From positions 1-64,000 of the forward strand of contig JAPQWV010000481.1 in NCBI GenBank assembly GCA_027422505.1: a DNA stretch of 64,000 bases, read 5' to 3'. Positions 22,738 through 37,374 of this stretch are shown here, piece by piece. Source of the stretch: Craterostigma plantagineum. Taxonomy: Eukaryota > Streptophyta > Magnoliopsida > Lamiales > Linderniaceae. A program made the position numbers and the translations under genes. Every line of letters begins with the position of its first letter. Positions within the stretch are counted from its first letter, which is position 1. The notes beneath the pieces are model-generated. The model had not been told where the DNA came from. It ran no database searches and saw only the letters and a list, made by a program, of their open reading frames with translations.

Positions 22738-25700
22738 TTGAAAAATGGAAAGGTTCCAACCGTTTCAGGTATATTTGTTATTGAAGTTAATATTGCTATT
22801 TCTGACTCTGAATGGGTATTTGATACCGGATCGTGCGATAATATTTATTCGAATATGCAGGCACTAAAGAATAAGAGGATGCTAAGAAAGGCGAAGTACA
22901 GCTACGTGTCGGGAATGGTGCAAGTGTTGCAGCTGTTGCTATTGGATGCATAGATGTCTCTTTGTCGAGTGGACTTATTTTAGAACTGCAAATGTTCATT
23001 ATGTTCCATCTATCTCGAGAAATATTATTTCTATTTCATGTTTAGACATGGATGATTTTTATTTTACCATTAAGAATGGTTCCTTTCCATTTTATAAAAA
23101 TATTTTTTTTTTATGGATGTTCTTATGAGAATAATAGTCTATATTTGCTTGAGATGGAAAAACAAGTTTTAAATATCAATAACAGAAATCCAAGATTTCT
23201 CATGAGAGTATGACTCTTATGTGGCATTGTCGCCTAGGTCATATAAATGAGAGACGCATCAAGAAACTAAAAGAAGTGGGACTTCTTGGTCAATTTGATT
23301 TAGAATCAATTGTGACATGCAAATCTTGTTTGCTCGGGAAAATGATTAAAGCACCTTTCACTAAAAGAGGCGAAAGGGTAAATGACCTACTAGGACTAAT
23401 GACGACTAATGCTTGGGAAGGTTATCAATACTTCATTACATCTACTGATGATTTTAGTAGATACGGTTACTTGATAAGACACAAATCTGAATCATTTGAA
23501 AAGTTCAAAGGATTCAAGAATGAAGCTGAGAACCAACTCAACAAGAAAATAAAAGCCTTACGGTCAGAGTGGAGGTGAATATTTGAGCATAGAGTTTGGT
23601 GATTATCTTAAAGAATGTGGAATTGTTTCACAATTGACTCCTCCTGGAACGCCGCAATGGAATGGTGTTTCTGAAAGGCGGAACAGAACATTGTTGGACA
23701 TGGTTCGATCAATGATGAGTCAAACTGAACTTTCTCTTTCCTTTTGGGGTTATGCGCTTGAAACTGCTGCATTCACACTAAACTGAGTTCCTTATAAGTT
23801 TGTAGAAAAGATACCATATGAGATGTGGTTTGGTAAGGTACCAAATATGACATTTCTGAAAATTTGGGGTTACGAGGTTTACGTCAAAAGGTTGATGGTT
23901 GATAAACTTGGCCCTAGATCAGATAAATGCTTCTTCGTAGGATATCCTAAAGAAATCAAATGATATTATTTCTACCATAAGTCAGAGAACAAAGTGTTTG
24001 TTGCTCGGCCTAGCGTTTTCTTGGAGAAAGAGTTTCTCACACGAAAAGGCAACGCATTAGACTTGAAGAAATTCAAACACTACAAGATGATATTGTTATG
24101 GGTTATCATGTGTCGCAACCCATGATATCTTCCACCAGCGCGAGTCAAGAAGAGCTAATTTCACAACAAGTTGCGGAAGAGGCTCAAGTATTGCCTCAAG
24201 CTGATTCGACGTCCGTCGAAGTTCGACAACCACAAAATTGTTGCGGATGAGGTTCAGCCGGAAGATCAACCTTTACGTAGATCAACACGGATAGTCCAAA
24301 TGCCTGCGAGGTTCATGGGACTACATGAGATATTGGTATTAGATACCGAGGACCCAATGACTTATAAGGAAGCATTAGACAGACCTGACTTTGATGAGTG
24401 GCTAGGAGCCATGAAATTCGAGATACAGTCTATGTACGACAATCAATTTTGGAACTTAGTCGACCTTCCTGATGGTGTAAAAGCTATTGAAAATAAATGG
24501 GTTTTCAAAAGGAAGACAGACATGGACCGTAATCTGACTACATACAAGGCATGACTAGTAGCAAAAGGTTTCAAACAAGTTCAAGGAGTTGACTATGACG
24601 AAACTTTCTCACCAGTAGTTATGTTTAATTCGATCCGGATTCTTTTAGCAATTGCCGCATTTCACGACTAATAAATATGACAAATGGATGGTAAAACTGC
24701 ATTTCTAAATGGTGATTTAGAAGAAGATGTGTACATGACACAACCAGAGGGTTTTATAGATCTATCGAATGCTAAGAAGGTATGCAAGCTTCAAAAATCT
24801 ATTTATGGGTTGAAGCAAGCATCACGAAGTTGGAACAAACGCTTCGATAAAGAGATCAAAACATTTGATTTTATCAAGTGCGAAGAGGAACCTTGTGTAT
24901 ACAAAAGCACTAGTGGGAGTGCTAGTTTTTCTAGTACTGTATGTAGATGACATACTTCTTATCGAAAATGATATTTCTTCACTGGAGTTCGTCAAATCCT
25001 CATTAAGAAAGTGTTCTCGATGAAAGATTTGGGCGATGTTGCTTATATTTTGGGCATCAATATCTGTAGAGATAGATCTAAGAGACTCATAGGATTGAGT
25101 CAAAAGTGCAGGTCTTGAAACGATTCTCTATGCAAGCTTGCAAGAAAGGTTTCATACCTATGTCGCATGGTATACATTTAAGCAAGAATCAGTCTCCTAA
25201 AAACCTGATGAGCTGAATGAGGTGAGTAGGGTGGGTTCCATATGCTTCGGCAATTGGATCTATCATGTATGCCATGATATGCACTCGTCCTGACGTGTCA
25301 TACGCGCTTGTGTGACAAGCATATATCAGGCAACTCCATGCATAGCACATTGGCGTGTAGTTAAAAATATCCTCAAGTACCTAAAAAGGACTAAGGATAT
25401 GTTCCTTGTTTGTGGTGGTGAACCTGAGCTCGTTGTAAAAGGTTAACACTGATGATAGTTTTCAGACCAACCATGATGATATGAGCTCGCAATCAGGATA
25501 TGTATTTCTGCTCAATGGAGGTGCTGTTAGTTGGAAGAGTTCCAAACAGGAAACAACAGCAGATTCCGCTACTGAGGCAGAATACATAGCTGCTTCTGAA
25601 CCGGCTAAAGAGGGTTGTTGGATAAGAAAGTTCGTAACAGAACTTGGTGTAGTTCCTAGCATTGTTGGCCCAGTTGAGTTGTATTGTGACAACAATGGAG

Positions 25701-25919
25701 CCATTGCTCAAGCAAAGGAACCAAGATGACACCAAAGATCCAAACATGTTCTACGCCTTTATCACCTAATACAAGAAATCGTTGATCGAGGTGACGTAAA
25801 GGTTTGCAGAGTTGATTCCGTCGGAAACACAGCTGACCCACTGACAAAACCTTTACCTCAAGCCAAACACACTTCTCATAGTGAATCTATGGGTATTAGA
25901 TACGACGGAAATTGGCTGT
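22738..25919 (+). pseudogene. pol: copia pol: protease, integrase, reverse transcriptase, RNase H, broken
   Basis: Protease: WVFDTGSCDNIYS (about 22815). GAG-pre-integrase: MWHCRLGHINERRI with TCKSCLLGK (23220-23340). Integrase core: FITSTDDFSRYGYL and PQWNGVSERRNRTL (23430-23700). Reverse transcriptase: NKWVFKRK, then [17 protein letters not shown] and [12 protein letters not shown] (24500-24835), and a VDDIL-like segment near 24940. RNase H: WKSSKQETTADSATEAEYIA, then YCDNNGA and ADPLTKPL (25530-25850), ending near 25919. At least eight stops or frame changes, so the element cannot encode active proteins. The order integrase before RT defines Ty1/copia. Confidence 0.9.
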
Positions 25920-25989
25920 GAAATACATGGTTATTCTGAGGACACTTGTTTCGAGATACGTGCATAGAGATGCTTGGTTTTGCTTTAAA

Positions 25990-26002
25990 TCAAGTGGGAG
26001 AT
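25990..26002 (+). other. Polypurine tract of the copia element
   Basis: TCAAGTGGGAGAT directly upstream of the right LTR, the usual plant copia plus-strand primer. Confidence 0.85.
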
Positions 26003-27610
26003 TGTTAGTATTGTGATCAAGAAGCCAATATTTATATTATTGTGCTTTTTATTTTCACGAATTGAATGATTTATATCATTTTGTTTCTTGAGTAAATTAT
26101 ATTATTTATGGGTCATTTAGTCGATGACTTAGATTGTAGAATTCCTTATTCAAATAATATTTACTCTAGATTATCCCTAATCTTGATTTTAGCATGGAAC
26201 ACTAATTATCCTGTTTAAGATTAATGTGTGAATTAAATGATAGTCATATTCTACAAACTATTTGATAAAGGGTTATCAATTTATCACACAGATATGTAAT
26301 GGAGATTATGATATCGGATAGACCCAGAATGAAACATCTTATGGATTGTGTTTGTGTCATTAATGTTTCATACGTGTCTTGAATTCTATAATATGATATA
26401 TTCATTTTTCAACACTAGAAATGCTTGTCTGTTAGTATCGCTCAACATTAGCCGTAAAAGGTAACTATACGGGTGGTATTACGACAGGCGTGACCAGTGT
26501 AGTGGATTACGTTCATCAAGAATATTTTGTCCCTCATATTTTATGAGTGATAGTATCCACGGGCCCCTTGATAAAAGTGATACTGTATGCAATGTGACTA
26601 AGAGTAATCATATCTACGATAAACTTTTGGAATCAAGAAATAAATAAGTTTGCAAGGATGACATGTTCCAACCTTGAACTTATTTAGGATATTATGCGAC
26701 ATGACACGGGCAATTACTGCTTTAGGATGGTGATACGTATATGAGATACTTATTATCTATGTCACTTGGGTAATCTTAATGTATTGACTAGGTACCACTT
26801 ATGATTTATAGACTTAGAATGAGATCTGATTCTATTGCCACGTGACATGGATCCTACCGGGTCACACCAAAAAAAAAAGATCAAAGAAAGTAAGTTTTGT
26901 GTGCTACATGGAGATGTAAAATATGATGAATTATGGGATAATTTATTTGTTCATCATATAACGCAAAATAAATAAGATTCAAATTAATATATATGTGATA
27001 TAATTATATATGTGATATATATACGCCATTTAAGGATAAAAGATTTTAGGGAATCGGCTATGCATAATTTGGGAAATAACCCACAAGGAAAAATTGCTCA
27101 TTCGATAATAAAATAGTTTAGCATCACACGTTTGAGCATTAATATAAAATAGTATACAATTGCTTAAATCATGGGATTAGACATGGCAATGATTCATTTT
27201 ATTGTATAATAATATCTTATTCAATCATATGATGAATGGATTATAACAAGCCGTAACCCTCAAATAAGATGCATGTCTTTTTATCTCTATTGTGAATTAG
27301 TGTGCGTATCTTACATAAGAAAAAGCAGAAAATGAGTTTTCTGTTTTTCGTGAATCAAGTTCGATCATCCAAGTATTTCTAGCTAAAGAAAGGACGACTC
27401 TCTGATCTTGTTCTTGGTGGATATCGGTAGAGATACCATGCGTTTGGTATTTAAGTACGTACTCATCTCAGGATATTAACATGTATGATCTCTACGAACG
27501 AGTTAAGTTCAATTCGCATGGATCTTGGGGGAATCAGTTTGATATGTCGATATCAAAAAAGAATAATCCGCTGCGTATAATACTTCGATTATGTGCGCCG
27601 ATTCCTAACA
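26003..27610 (+). repeat. Right LTR of the copia element (1608 bp)
   Basis: Begins TGTTAGTATTG, ends GATTCCTAACA, followed by the TSD ATTAA. Shows the uninterrupted form of the sequence into which the gag-only element inserted in the left LTR (CGATAAACTTTTGGAATC). Confidence 0.92.
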
Positions 27611-27615
27611 ATTAA

Positions 27616-29455
27616 TGCTCTGTATCACGTTGAGTCATTGGGGTTTGTAAGGCTACTGTGAAAACATTGGTTAGTGGTATATGGCTAAGTAGTTCCTTCG
27701 TAACTGAAATCTGATATGTGCTGGTTTTGGAAAACAGTCCGACGCAACTTTTGTTCTTAGCTAGTTTGACATGTCTATGGGCTCTGATTCTTTCGAAACT
27801 TTTCTATTGAAAGTCAAGTTTTCTCATCTTTTCACAGCCCTTAGAATCGACTTAATCCGATGCTGCTACGAATTTTTATGAATTGTTGAAGATATCGCAA
27901 GTGTAAGTTTATTGATAATTACTATTTTCATAACTTGCTGCACTGCTGCTGTATTTCTCAGTTTTGACCCGTCTATTCTGCTCCAATTTACTCGAAACCG
28001 GTTTCTCTTGAAAGATGACTTTTTCAGTTCATAGCCGCTCGAATCATCTTGATCCAATACGTGTGCAAATTGTTATGAATTTTTGAAGTTTATGCTGTAA
28101 AACATAAATTTTGCTGCAAGTCTGCTAGATTATTTTGAATTTACTCTTAGCTTGACTTTGAATGACCTGGGCAGTACCGTGAGATATTATGGACTATGGA
28201 GATCTTGAAGCAGTTTTTGTCAGTTCGTAGGATCGTGGAGGAAGAACATTCCTCGAGAGAATGAGGACACTTCGGACGTGAGGTAGGTGAAGAATTCACC
28301 TCAACACGTAAACTTATATGTGGTAGTCGGTTTGTAGGTGAAATATTCACCTACAACATGTTAGTATATTTATGCTTATTTCGAAAATGTGTTCTATGTG
28401 ATTGAAGTGACTATTTTGTGCTTAAGGTGACTTACCTTTATTTAAGTTTTCGGGTATGTATGTTGTATGCTCAAACTGATCGGGCAGATAAAAAAAGTTT
28501 CGAGTAAATAGGTTTATTTTCGGACAGAATTGGGATTTTCTTGGGAGAATTATTTTTAGTTATTTTTTTTTTTGCCAGAGCTGGAATATTTTCGAGGAAA
28601 ATTTATTTTCGGTATTGCAATATTCCATTTGTACTGCACATGCATTTCATACCAGTGCGAGAGATGAGTACCGTGTTGAGACGATGACAATGTATAGTGT
28701 CGACGAGCGGGGTAGAACGTGACCAATGTTGGTTGTCGACTCGTAGTGGAGTTATGAGGTTAGTACTGAGGCAGACGGGAGACAGACGTGATCGATTCGT
28801 CTACTTAGTTGGGTTGGAGCGCAGTCTGAGGTGCGAAAGGAGCGACCTGGTAGGAGGAGCCTGGCGTGATCGTTCAGGTGCACTACCAGCGTACTACCGC
28901 TTGAGCAGGCGGAAACCCGGGGGGAACAACCTAGTTGGAGGATGTTTGGCGTGATCGTCCAGATGCACTGCTAGCGTGGCTACCCGAGCGCGGGCCCCTC
29001 ACTCCGTATTTTATTGTGCACGCGTGGTGCCTAATTTAGCCTAGGGCCCTGATTTGATGTGTTGCGACACGATAGGTCTTTTAGGGGACGGGGTTGAGTG
29101 CAAGCTGCAGTCACACATTTTTCACCTAGTGGGCAGTCGCTCGGTGTTTACGTGTTGTAGGTACTACTGAGTCCGACGTCGAGGTACGTCGCGACTGAGG
29201 CGCACTAACGGCGGTGACACCACGAACTTTTGAGGGCGAGTTTGTACATGGATGAAGACATGTGGAGCGACGTTAGGACTTTTTGATGTTTTATTACTTT
29301 TGGGGCTTATGGACTTTGTACAGATTCGACTTTGTAAAACATATTTTGTTGTACAATATTTTATTTCGCGAATAAGTTTTTATAAAATGGGTCTTCCGCG
29401 ACTTCCATTGCGGAAATCCGCCACTAATTGTTATTAGATAATGAGAGTCACCACC
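27616..29455 (+). other. Probable old gypsy-type LTR sequence; no gene seen
   Basis: Long non-coding tract with the texture of plant Ty3/gypsy LTRs: T-rich first half with CGAAACCGGTTTCTCTTGAA-like stretches, a GC-rich middle with a duplicated GGCGTGATCGTYCAG unit (about 28860 and 28950), and an end with TTATTTCGCGAATAAG and GCGGAAATCCGCC. No TSD or partner LTR was found, so this is a guess from style. It is not excluded that the first bases belong to a host gene (see 13745-14018). Confidence 0.35.
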
Positions 29456-29705
29456 GATCCGGAGCTGGTAAAAACCGGCGGTTTCCGTGCCGTTTCTAGA
29501 ACAATTCATTTTTATTATAGGCCCGAACTTAGATCCGTCGGAACCGACCCGAAACTGGCCAGTTGGCCAGATATACCTCTAATTGAGCCCCCCGGTTCAA
29601 AAATTCTGGGGCCGCCACTGCTCACTATCTCTCGCGCTCTTCTTCCTTGGGATGCCTTTCATCTACGAACGACGTGGCTATTTATAGGAGAACTTTGGCT
29701 CTACT

Positions 29706-30171
29706 TAGGGCTGTTCATTCAGTAAAAAGCAAATCGAACCAAAGTTTCGATTAAGCGAACTTTTCGGTTCAAAACTTTTTAAACAGAATACCGAACCGAA
29801 CTGAAAATTGCCCCAAGTTGAAATATCAGAGCTACGGTTTGAGCTGTTATTGCAATTATGAAATTAAGTTTTGGGAAAAAGTATAATATTTTAATGCTAA
29901 ACTAAGCAACGTGGGCTAATAAATTACTTAAAGGCCCTGTTCCACTTAATGGACTAACTTGTTAATATTTATATATATATATATATATATATTATATATT
30001 AATATCTTAATTTTCGGTATATATCCGGTTAACCGAATCACCAAACCGAAAAAATCAGAATTTTTGATTTTTTATATTTAAGAACCAAAAACCTATCCGA
30101 ACCTCTTCAGTCGTGTTCGGTTCATATCGAACTTTCTGTTTCGGTTGGTTAACCGATTTTGAATACCCCTA
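29706..30171. mobile_element. CCGAAC-rich short-TIR element
   Basis: Ends TAGGGCTGTTCATTCAG and GATTTTGAATACCCCTA. The arms are full of inverted CGGTTCGGTT / ACCGAACCGAA motifs and the centre has a TA microsatellite. Same type as 41165-41846. Confidence 0.55.
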
Positions 30172-30517
30172 GCTCTACGGAAGTAGCGCATGCGTCACAA
30201 TATTTCTGTTTCTTCATTCGTTGCTCAACGTCCACTTCTTGCTAGTGGGGAGTCGACATTCTTCAATGCATCATGGCTGGACCTAATAAGAAGTCCGTGT
30301 CATTCTCGACAATTAAGTTCAATTTTTTTTTTAAACTCAGCATTGTCGATGTGTACTGTGTAGCTACAACTACAAAGACATTTTGTGGGAATAATTCTTG
30401 ATTAAGAAAAATCTTAGACAAAAGAGAACAATGTTCCTTTGTTCACGTGGGTTTATTTTGTTGCATGTGAAAAAAAAAAAAAAGAGAAATGTTTGGAAAA
30501 AAAATTGAAAACAACAA
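30172..30517. other. Spacer between elements; nothing recognised
   Basis: AT-rich sequence with a poly-A tract near 30470. No reading frame or repeat of note. Confidence 0.5.
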
Positions 30518-30526
30518 TTTAATGAG

Positions 30527-30919
30527 GGTGAATTTATAGAAATACCAATTGTATAAAAAATTTGCAAGTCAGTACCCATGTTAGAAATTTTTTTATATAA
30601 GTACCCGTTCGACTGTGCATACCATTTTCCCGGTCTTGACGTACCTTTTTATATGTGTATTGCGTACCACATCACACATTTATATGATACATATATACGT
30701 TCCATACGATACCTTGCGGCTGACTATATGATGATACCATTACTATCTATATTACGTACCAATACGTTTCTCTATACCAAATGTGTGATATGATGTACCT
30801 TACGGCGGGCAGGTACCAATGTGCAAAAGTTTATTCTGACAGTTACCTGTTTATTAAAAATACTGATAGAAGACTGACTTGCTAATTTTTTATATTAATG
30901 GTATTTTTTTGTAAACCCC
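30527..30919. mobile_element. Mutator-type MITE (393 bp)
   Basis: TIRs of about 48 bp: the left arm shares AATACCA, TATAAAAAATT and GCAAGTCAGT with the inverse of the right arm. The flanks are TTTAATGAG (30518-30526) and TTTAACGAG (30920-30928), a 9-bp duplication with one C/T difference. The interior repeats GTACC/GTACY motifs every 20-40 bp, reminiscent of the 6.4-8.8 kb array. Confidence 0.75.
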
Positions 30920-31480
30920 TTTAACGAGAAAGAAACAAAAAGAAAAGCGATAATAAAAGATTTCCCAAAGGGAATATTTCTGTTCAGGCCCCCCTAAAGT
31001 TTTCATTTACCTGTCAGACCCTGTCAGAAAATGAATAAGTTTAAGAGACCCACTTTTTGTAAAAATCGAGTAAAGGACCCAAAAATAGAATTTGACGAAA
31101 ATACCCTTTGCTCTTTTTTTCCAGCGAAAGTCACGTGTGCTTTTTTGGTCTTATATGAACCGTTACTTTTACTTCATTATATGTTATACAGTTACAGCAT
31201 AGTGTTACTATACAAAACAAATACGTTATTTCTCAACAACATTGTGTTACTTTGCTACTGCAAAACGTTATCAACAGAATTTTCTTCGAACTCATTTTTC
31301 TTACATTGAATCGAGCACAAAAAAAATCGATTGACCCATCTAACCGATTCGACATCTCATGTTGGATTCATTATGATATTGACGATGCACGAGGTAGAAT
31401 TTGCTTGTCTAATTAGGGTGCAAATTCGAAAAATAATGATAAATCGAATCTAGATGTCGACATAAATTGCAAGTAATCGG

Positions 31481-34130
31481 TATAAATTCGAGGTACCCAT
31501 GAGAAATCGAGGTCTATTTTACCTTATTGAGTCAATAACGCCGAGATTTATGCAGTTTTCATCCGTTTTTAGTGTCGTTTGTGACTTTCATTGTATTTCC
31601 CCCGATCCATTGGTTGAATACAGAATGTGTTATTTACGACAAACATAGCGTTATTAACTTTCAGCGACATGCTACTTCTAAGTCTACGTTTGTTATTAAC
31701 CATAAGATATATGTTATTTTTTGCTATGTTATAAGTATTTCTTTTATACACGATTTAGAGAAAATATAATATCCGTTTCTTGCAACCGGTATAAATTCGA
31801 GTTACCCATGAGAAATTGAGGTCTATTTTACCTTATTGAGTCAATAACGACGTGATTTATGCAGTTTTCATCTGTTTTTTAGTGTTGTTTGTGATTTTAG
31901 TTCTTTCTATCCCGGTCCATTTATTTATATACAGAATGTGTTATTTACGACGAACTAGTTGTTATTACCATTCAGCGACGTGTTACTTCTAAGTCTACAT
32001 TTGTTATTAACCATATGATATTTGTTAATTTTGCTATGTTATAAGTATTTCTTTTTTACACGATTTAGGGAAAATATAATATCTGTTTCTTGTAACAAAT
32101 CGGTATAAATTCGAGGTACCCATGAGAAATTGAGGTCAATTTTACCTATCAATAACGACGTGATTTATGCAGTTTTTATCTGTTTTTTAGTGTCGTTTGT
32201 GATTTTTGTTCTTTTTATCCCGATCCATTATTTGTATACAGAATGTGTTATTTATGACAAACAAGACGTTATTAACTTTCAGCAATGTATTATTTTTGAG
32301 TCAACATTAAGACATTTGTTATTTTTGTGAAACTTATCAACATTCATATCGATAATTTCAACATATACGGTCATAGCATCTGCAATCTTAGCAATTTCTT
32401 CGATTTGGGTTTATCACATGTAATAATATCGATAGTTGCCTTGTTTAAACCCATATATAAAGTAATATTGATCTCTCTGTTGCGGATCTCATGAGCGCGA
32501 CGGTGTCGGGACGGAATCTTAAAATTTTGTCGACACAAACAATAAAAATATCTGTAGATCGAAGCATGTTTCTAGTTGAAATTGAAGGTAATACACGTAG
32601 ATTCGAGAGACTCATAGCCTTAAAGTTTCTCGCGCCACCGTAGAATTTCTGAATTGTTCGGCGGGATATTACAAAAATTTTTATGGACACTCTATGGATA
32701 TTACAAAAATTTTAATTGTTACCAATAGAGTGTTATTTGTTATAAAATTGCCGTCTATGCACTCGGGTTTCTGGATAATTTGTTATCGTCTATGCGCTAG
32801 GGTTTTTAGGTCGTTTTTGGGGTTTAGGACTTACGGGTTCGAGGTTAAGATTAAGGGTTTACGACATGAAATTTTGGGAGAACGATCAACGACTTATGCA
32901 GGTATTTCTACAATCTTAAAAAAAATTTGGGGGTTCGGGGTTTAGGATTTAGGTTTAGGGTTTCGGGCCCCGAATTTAGGGTTTTGAGCTTAGTATTTTG
33001 TGTTGGTGGTCTATAAATGTTATTAGTACTTTAATGTTGATGTTTGAACGTGTTCGTGGTGCAATTCATAATGTTATGTTCCATTGAAAGATGTGATAGT
33101 CTATGTTTTGCAATGGAGGACTATATATTTATCCATAAGACATTTGTTATTTTCGACTATGTTATAAGTATTTCTTTTTACACGATTTAGGGAAAATATA
33201 ATATCCGTTCTTGCAACTAATTGGTATAAATTCGAGGTACCCATGAGAAATTGAGGTCTATTTTACCTTATTGAGTCAATAACGCGGAGATTTATGCAGT
33301 TTTCATCTGTTTTTTTAGTGTCGTTTGTGATTTTCGTTTTATTCCTTTCGATCCATTACTTGTATACACAATGTGTTATTTACGACACACAAGGCGTTAT
33401 TACCTTTCAGCGACGTGTTATTTCTAAGTCAACATTTGTTATTATCCATAAGATATTTTTTATTTTTGGTTATGTTATAAGTATTTCTTTTTATATGATT
33501 TAGGAAAAATATAATATCCGTTTCTTGCAACTAATCGGTATAAATTCGAGGTACCCATGAGAAATTGAGGTCTATTTTACCTTATTGAGTCAATAACGCG
33601 GAGATTTATGCAGTTTTCATCTGTTTTTTTAGTGTCGTTTGTGATTTTCGTTTTATTCCTTTCGATCCATTACTTGTATACACAATGTGTTATTTACGAC
33701 ACACAAGGCGTTATTACCTTTCAGCGACGTATTACTTCTAAGTCAACATTTGTTATTATCCATAAGACATTTGTTATTTTTGGCTATGTTATAAGTATTT
33801 CTTTTTACACGATTTAGGTAAAATATAATATCCGTTTCTTGCAACTAATCGGTATAAATTCGAGGTACCCTTGAGAAATTGAGGTGTATTTTACCTTATT
33901 GAGTCAATAACGCGGAGATTTATGCAGTTTTCATCTATTTTTTTAGTGTCGTTTGTGATTTTCATTTTGTTCCTTTCGATCCATTACTTGTATACGCAAT
34001 GTGTTATTTACGACACACAAGGCGTTATTACCTTTTAGCGATGTGTTACTTCTAAGTCAACATTTGTTAGTATCTATAATGCATTTGTTATTTTTTGCTA
34101 TATTCGTTATTTCTGACGATTAAAGCTACA
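31481..34130. repeat. 314-bp tandem repeat, six copies in two blocks
   Basis: The landmark TATAAATTCGAGGTACCCAT and variants begins at 31481, 31790, 32104, 33225, 33539 and 33853, giving spacings of 309, 314, 1121, 314 and 314 bp. The last three are the most alike, suggesting recent amplification. The third copy is truncated near 32330 where an unrelated stretch of about 800 bp intervenes. The short frames repeated in each unit (IVFLVSFVIFVLF-like) are artefacts. Confidence 0.92.
32335..33135. other. Interruption of the 314-bp array; telomere-like patch
   Basis: Unique sequence between the array blocks. At 32935-32990 it has several diverged TTTAGGG/GTTTAGG units. No gene, TIR or TSD recognised. 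Confidence 0.45.
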
Positions 34131-34765
34131 AATTAGATATACAAATCATACTCACGATCAAATTAACAATAATTTCAACATATTAGGTCATAAACGTTGA
34201 TATTTTCGGCTACAATCCCAACGATTTCTGTTGTTTGTATATATCAGTTTTTTTTTAGCTTCCATAAATCTTTTGAAGATTTTTTTCAATCTCAACAATT
34301 TATGTTTATCATTTTCAGCTCCAATGTCAGCGATTTCTGACGATTAAAGCTGCAAATTAGCAATACAAATCGAGCTTGAAGTTTTTTTAAAGAGGATTCG
34401 AGCTTCCAGCGAAAATCGCTCGTTGGAGAAGACGATGGCAAAGGCTTGTAAATTTCGCATCTGTTAGAGGGTAATATGTCATATCGCATAGTTTGGGTCT
34501 TTTTCTATAAGAGTTTTGAAAAGTAGGACCTTAATGCTAAATGGAACTTTATTGGGGCCTGAACACTACTTAAACATCTTAACGGGGCCTTACTGATAAT
34601 TAACCCTTTCCCAAACTACACCTAACCATAGCCCCATAGCGTCCCACGCATTCATTCTTCAGCTGCAAAACAGTTCAAAGCTATTTCACTTTCCGATCTG
34701 TCTCTCTGGCGGCGTCTCTCAAGCCTTCAGGCCTTCGCTTGCTATCTCAATTTCAGTCTCTAAGG

Positions 34766-37096
<2,331 letters not shown>

Positions 37097-37374
37097 GAAG
37101 CACATCGAAAAATCGGTAAGATACTAATCTGCTTTTCGGCTTAGGTACGTAGTAGTTTGGTATTGAGTAGTAGTTTGGTATTGAATTGAAGCGCAGTAAC
37201 CTGGGGTGGAAATTAGGAAAATAATGGGTTCTTTATTAAAATAACCATGCAATTGTTCTGGAAAAAAAAAACGCCCTAGTATTTAATTAAAGGAATATCC
37301 AAAGATGGTAATTAACTTTAGAAACCAAAGGAGAATTTGAAATAAAGTATCTTCTTGTTTCTGAAGTCCGTTCT

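Larger units (their letters stand above)
14019..27610 (+). mobile_element. Ty1/copia LTR retrotransposon with nested insertions
   Basis: Both ends carry TGTTAGTATTGTGATCAAG...TAACA LTRs, and the element is flanked by the 5-bp duplication ATTAA (14014-14018 and 27611-27615). A tRNA-iMet-type primer site follows the left LTR, and a purine tract AAGTGGGAGAT precedes the right one. Gag, protease, integrase, reverse transcriptase and RNase H occur in copia order at 21.9-25.9 kb, all with stops. Its left LTR contains a younger copia-type element and its 3.75-kb leader contains a hAT MITE and two or three other MITEs. The right LTR has a segment of about 105 bp near 26990-27095 that the left lacks. 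Confidence 0.93.
30970..34606. mobile_element. Non-autonomous Mutator-like element (3637 bp) carrying a satellite
   Basis: It begins GGGAATATTTCTGTTCAGGC and ends GGGGCCTTACTGATAATTAA plus CCC, with related inverted ends (GGG..AT..AGGCCCC..TAA), and further GTTCAGGCCCC copies just inside. It is flanked by a perfect 9-bp duplication TTTCCCAAA (30961-30969 and 34607-34615), the Mutator signature. The interior is a tandem array of a 309-314 bp unit and has no transposase or other gene. It ends 151 bp, counted from the end of the TSD, upstream of the reductase ATG. Confidence 0.85.

Noticed and set aside
29606..29621. CTGGGGCCGCCACTG as a hAT-type terminus
   Set aside because: No opposing inverted end or 8-bp duplication could be found nearby.
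31294..33817. Repeated short hydrophobic frames (LVSFVIFVLF...)
   Set aside because: Same stretch of the 314-bp repeat in each unit; no coding signature.
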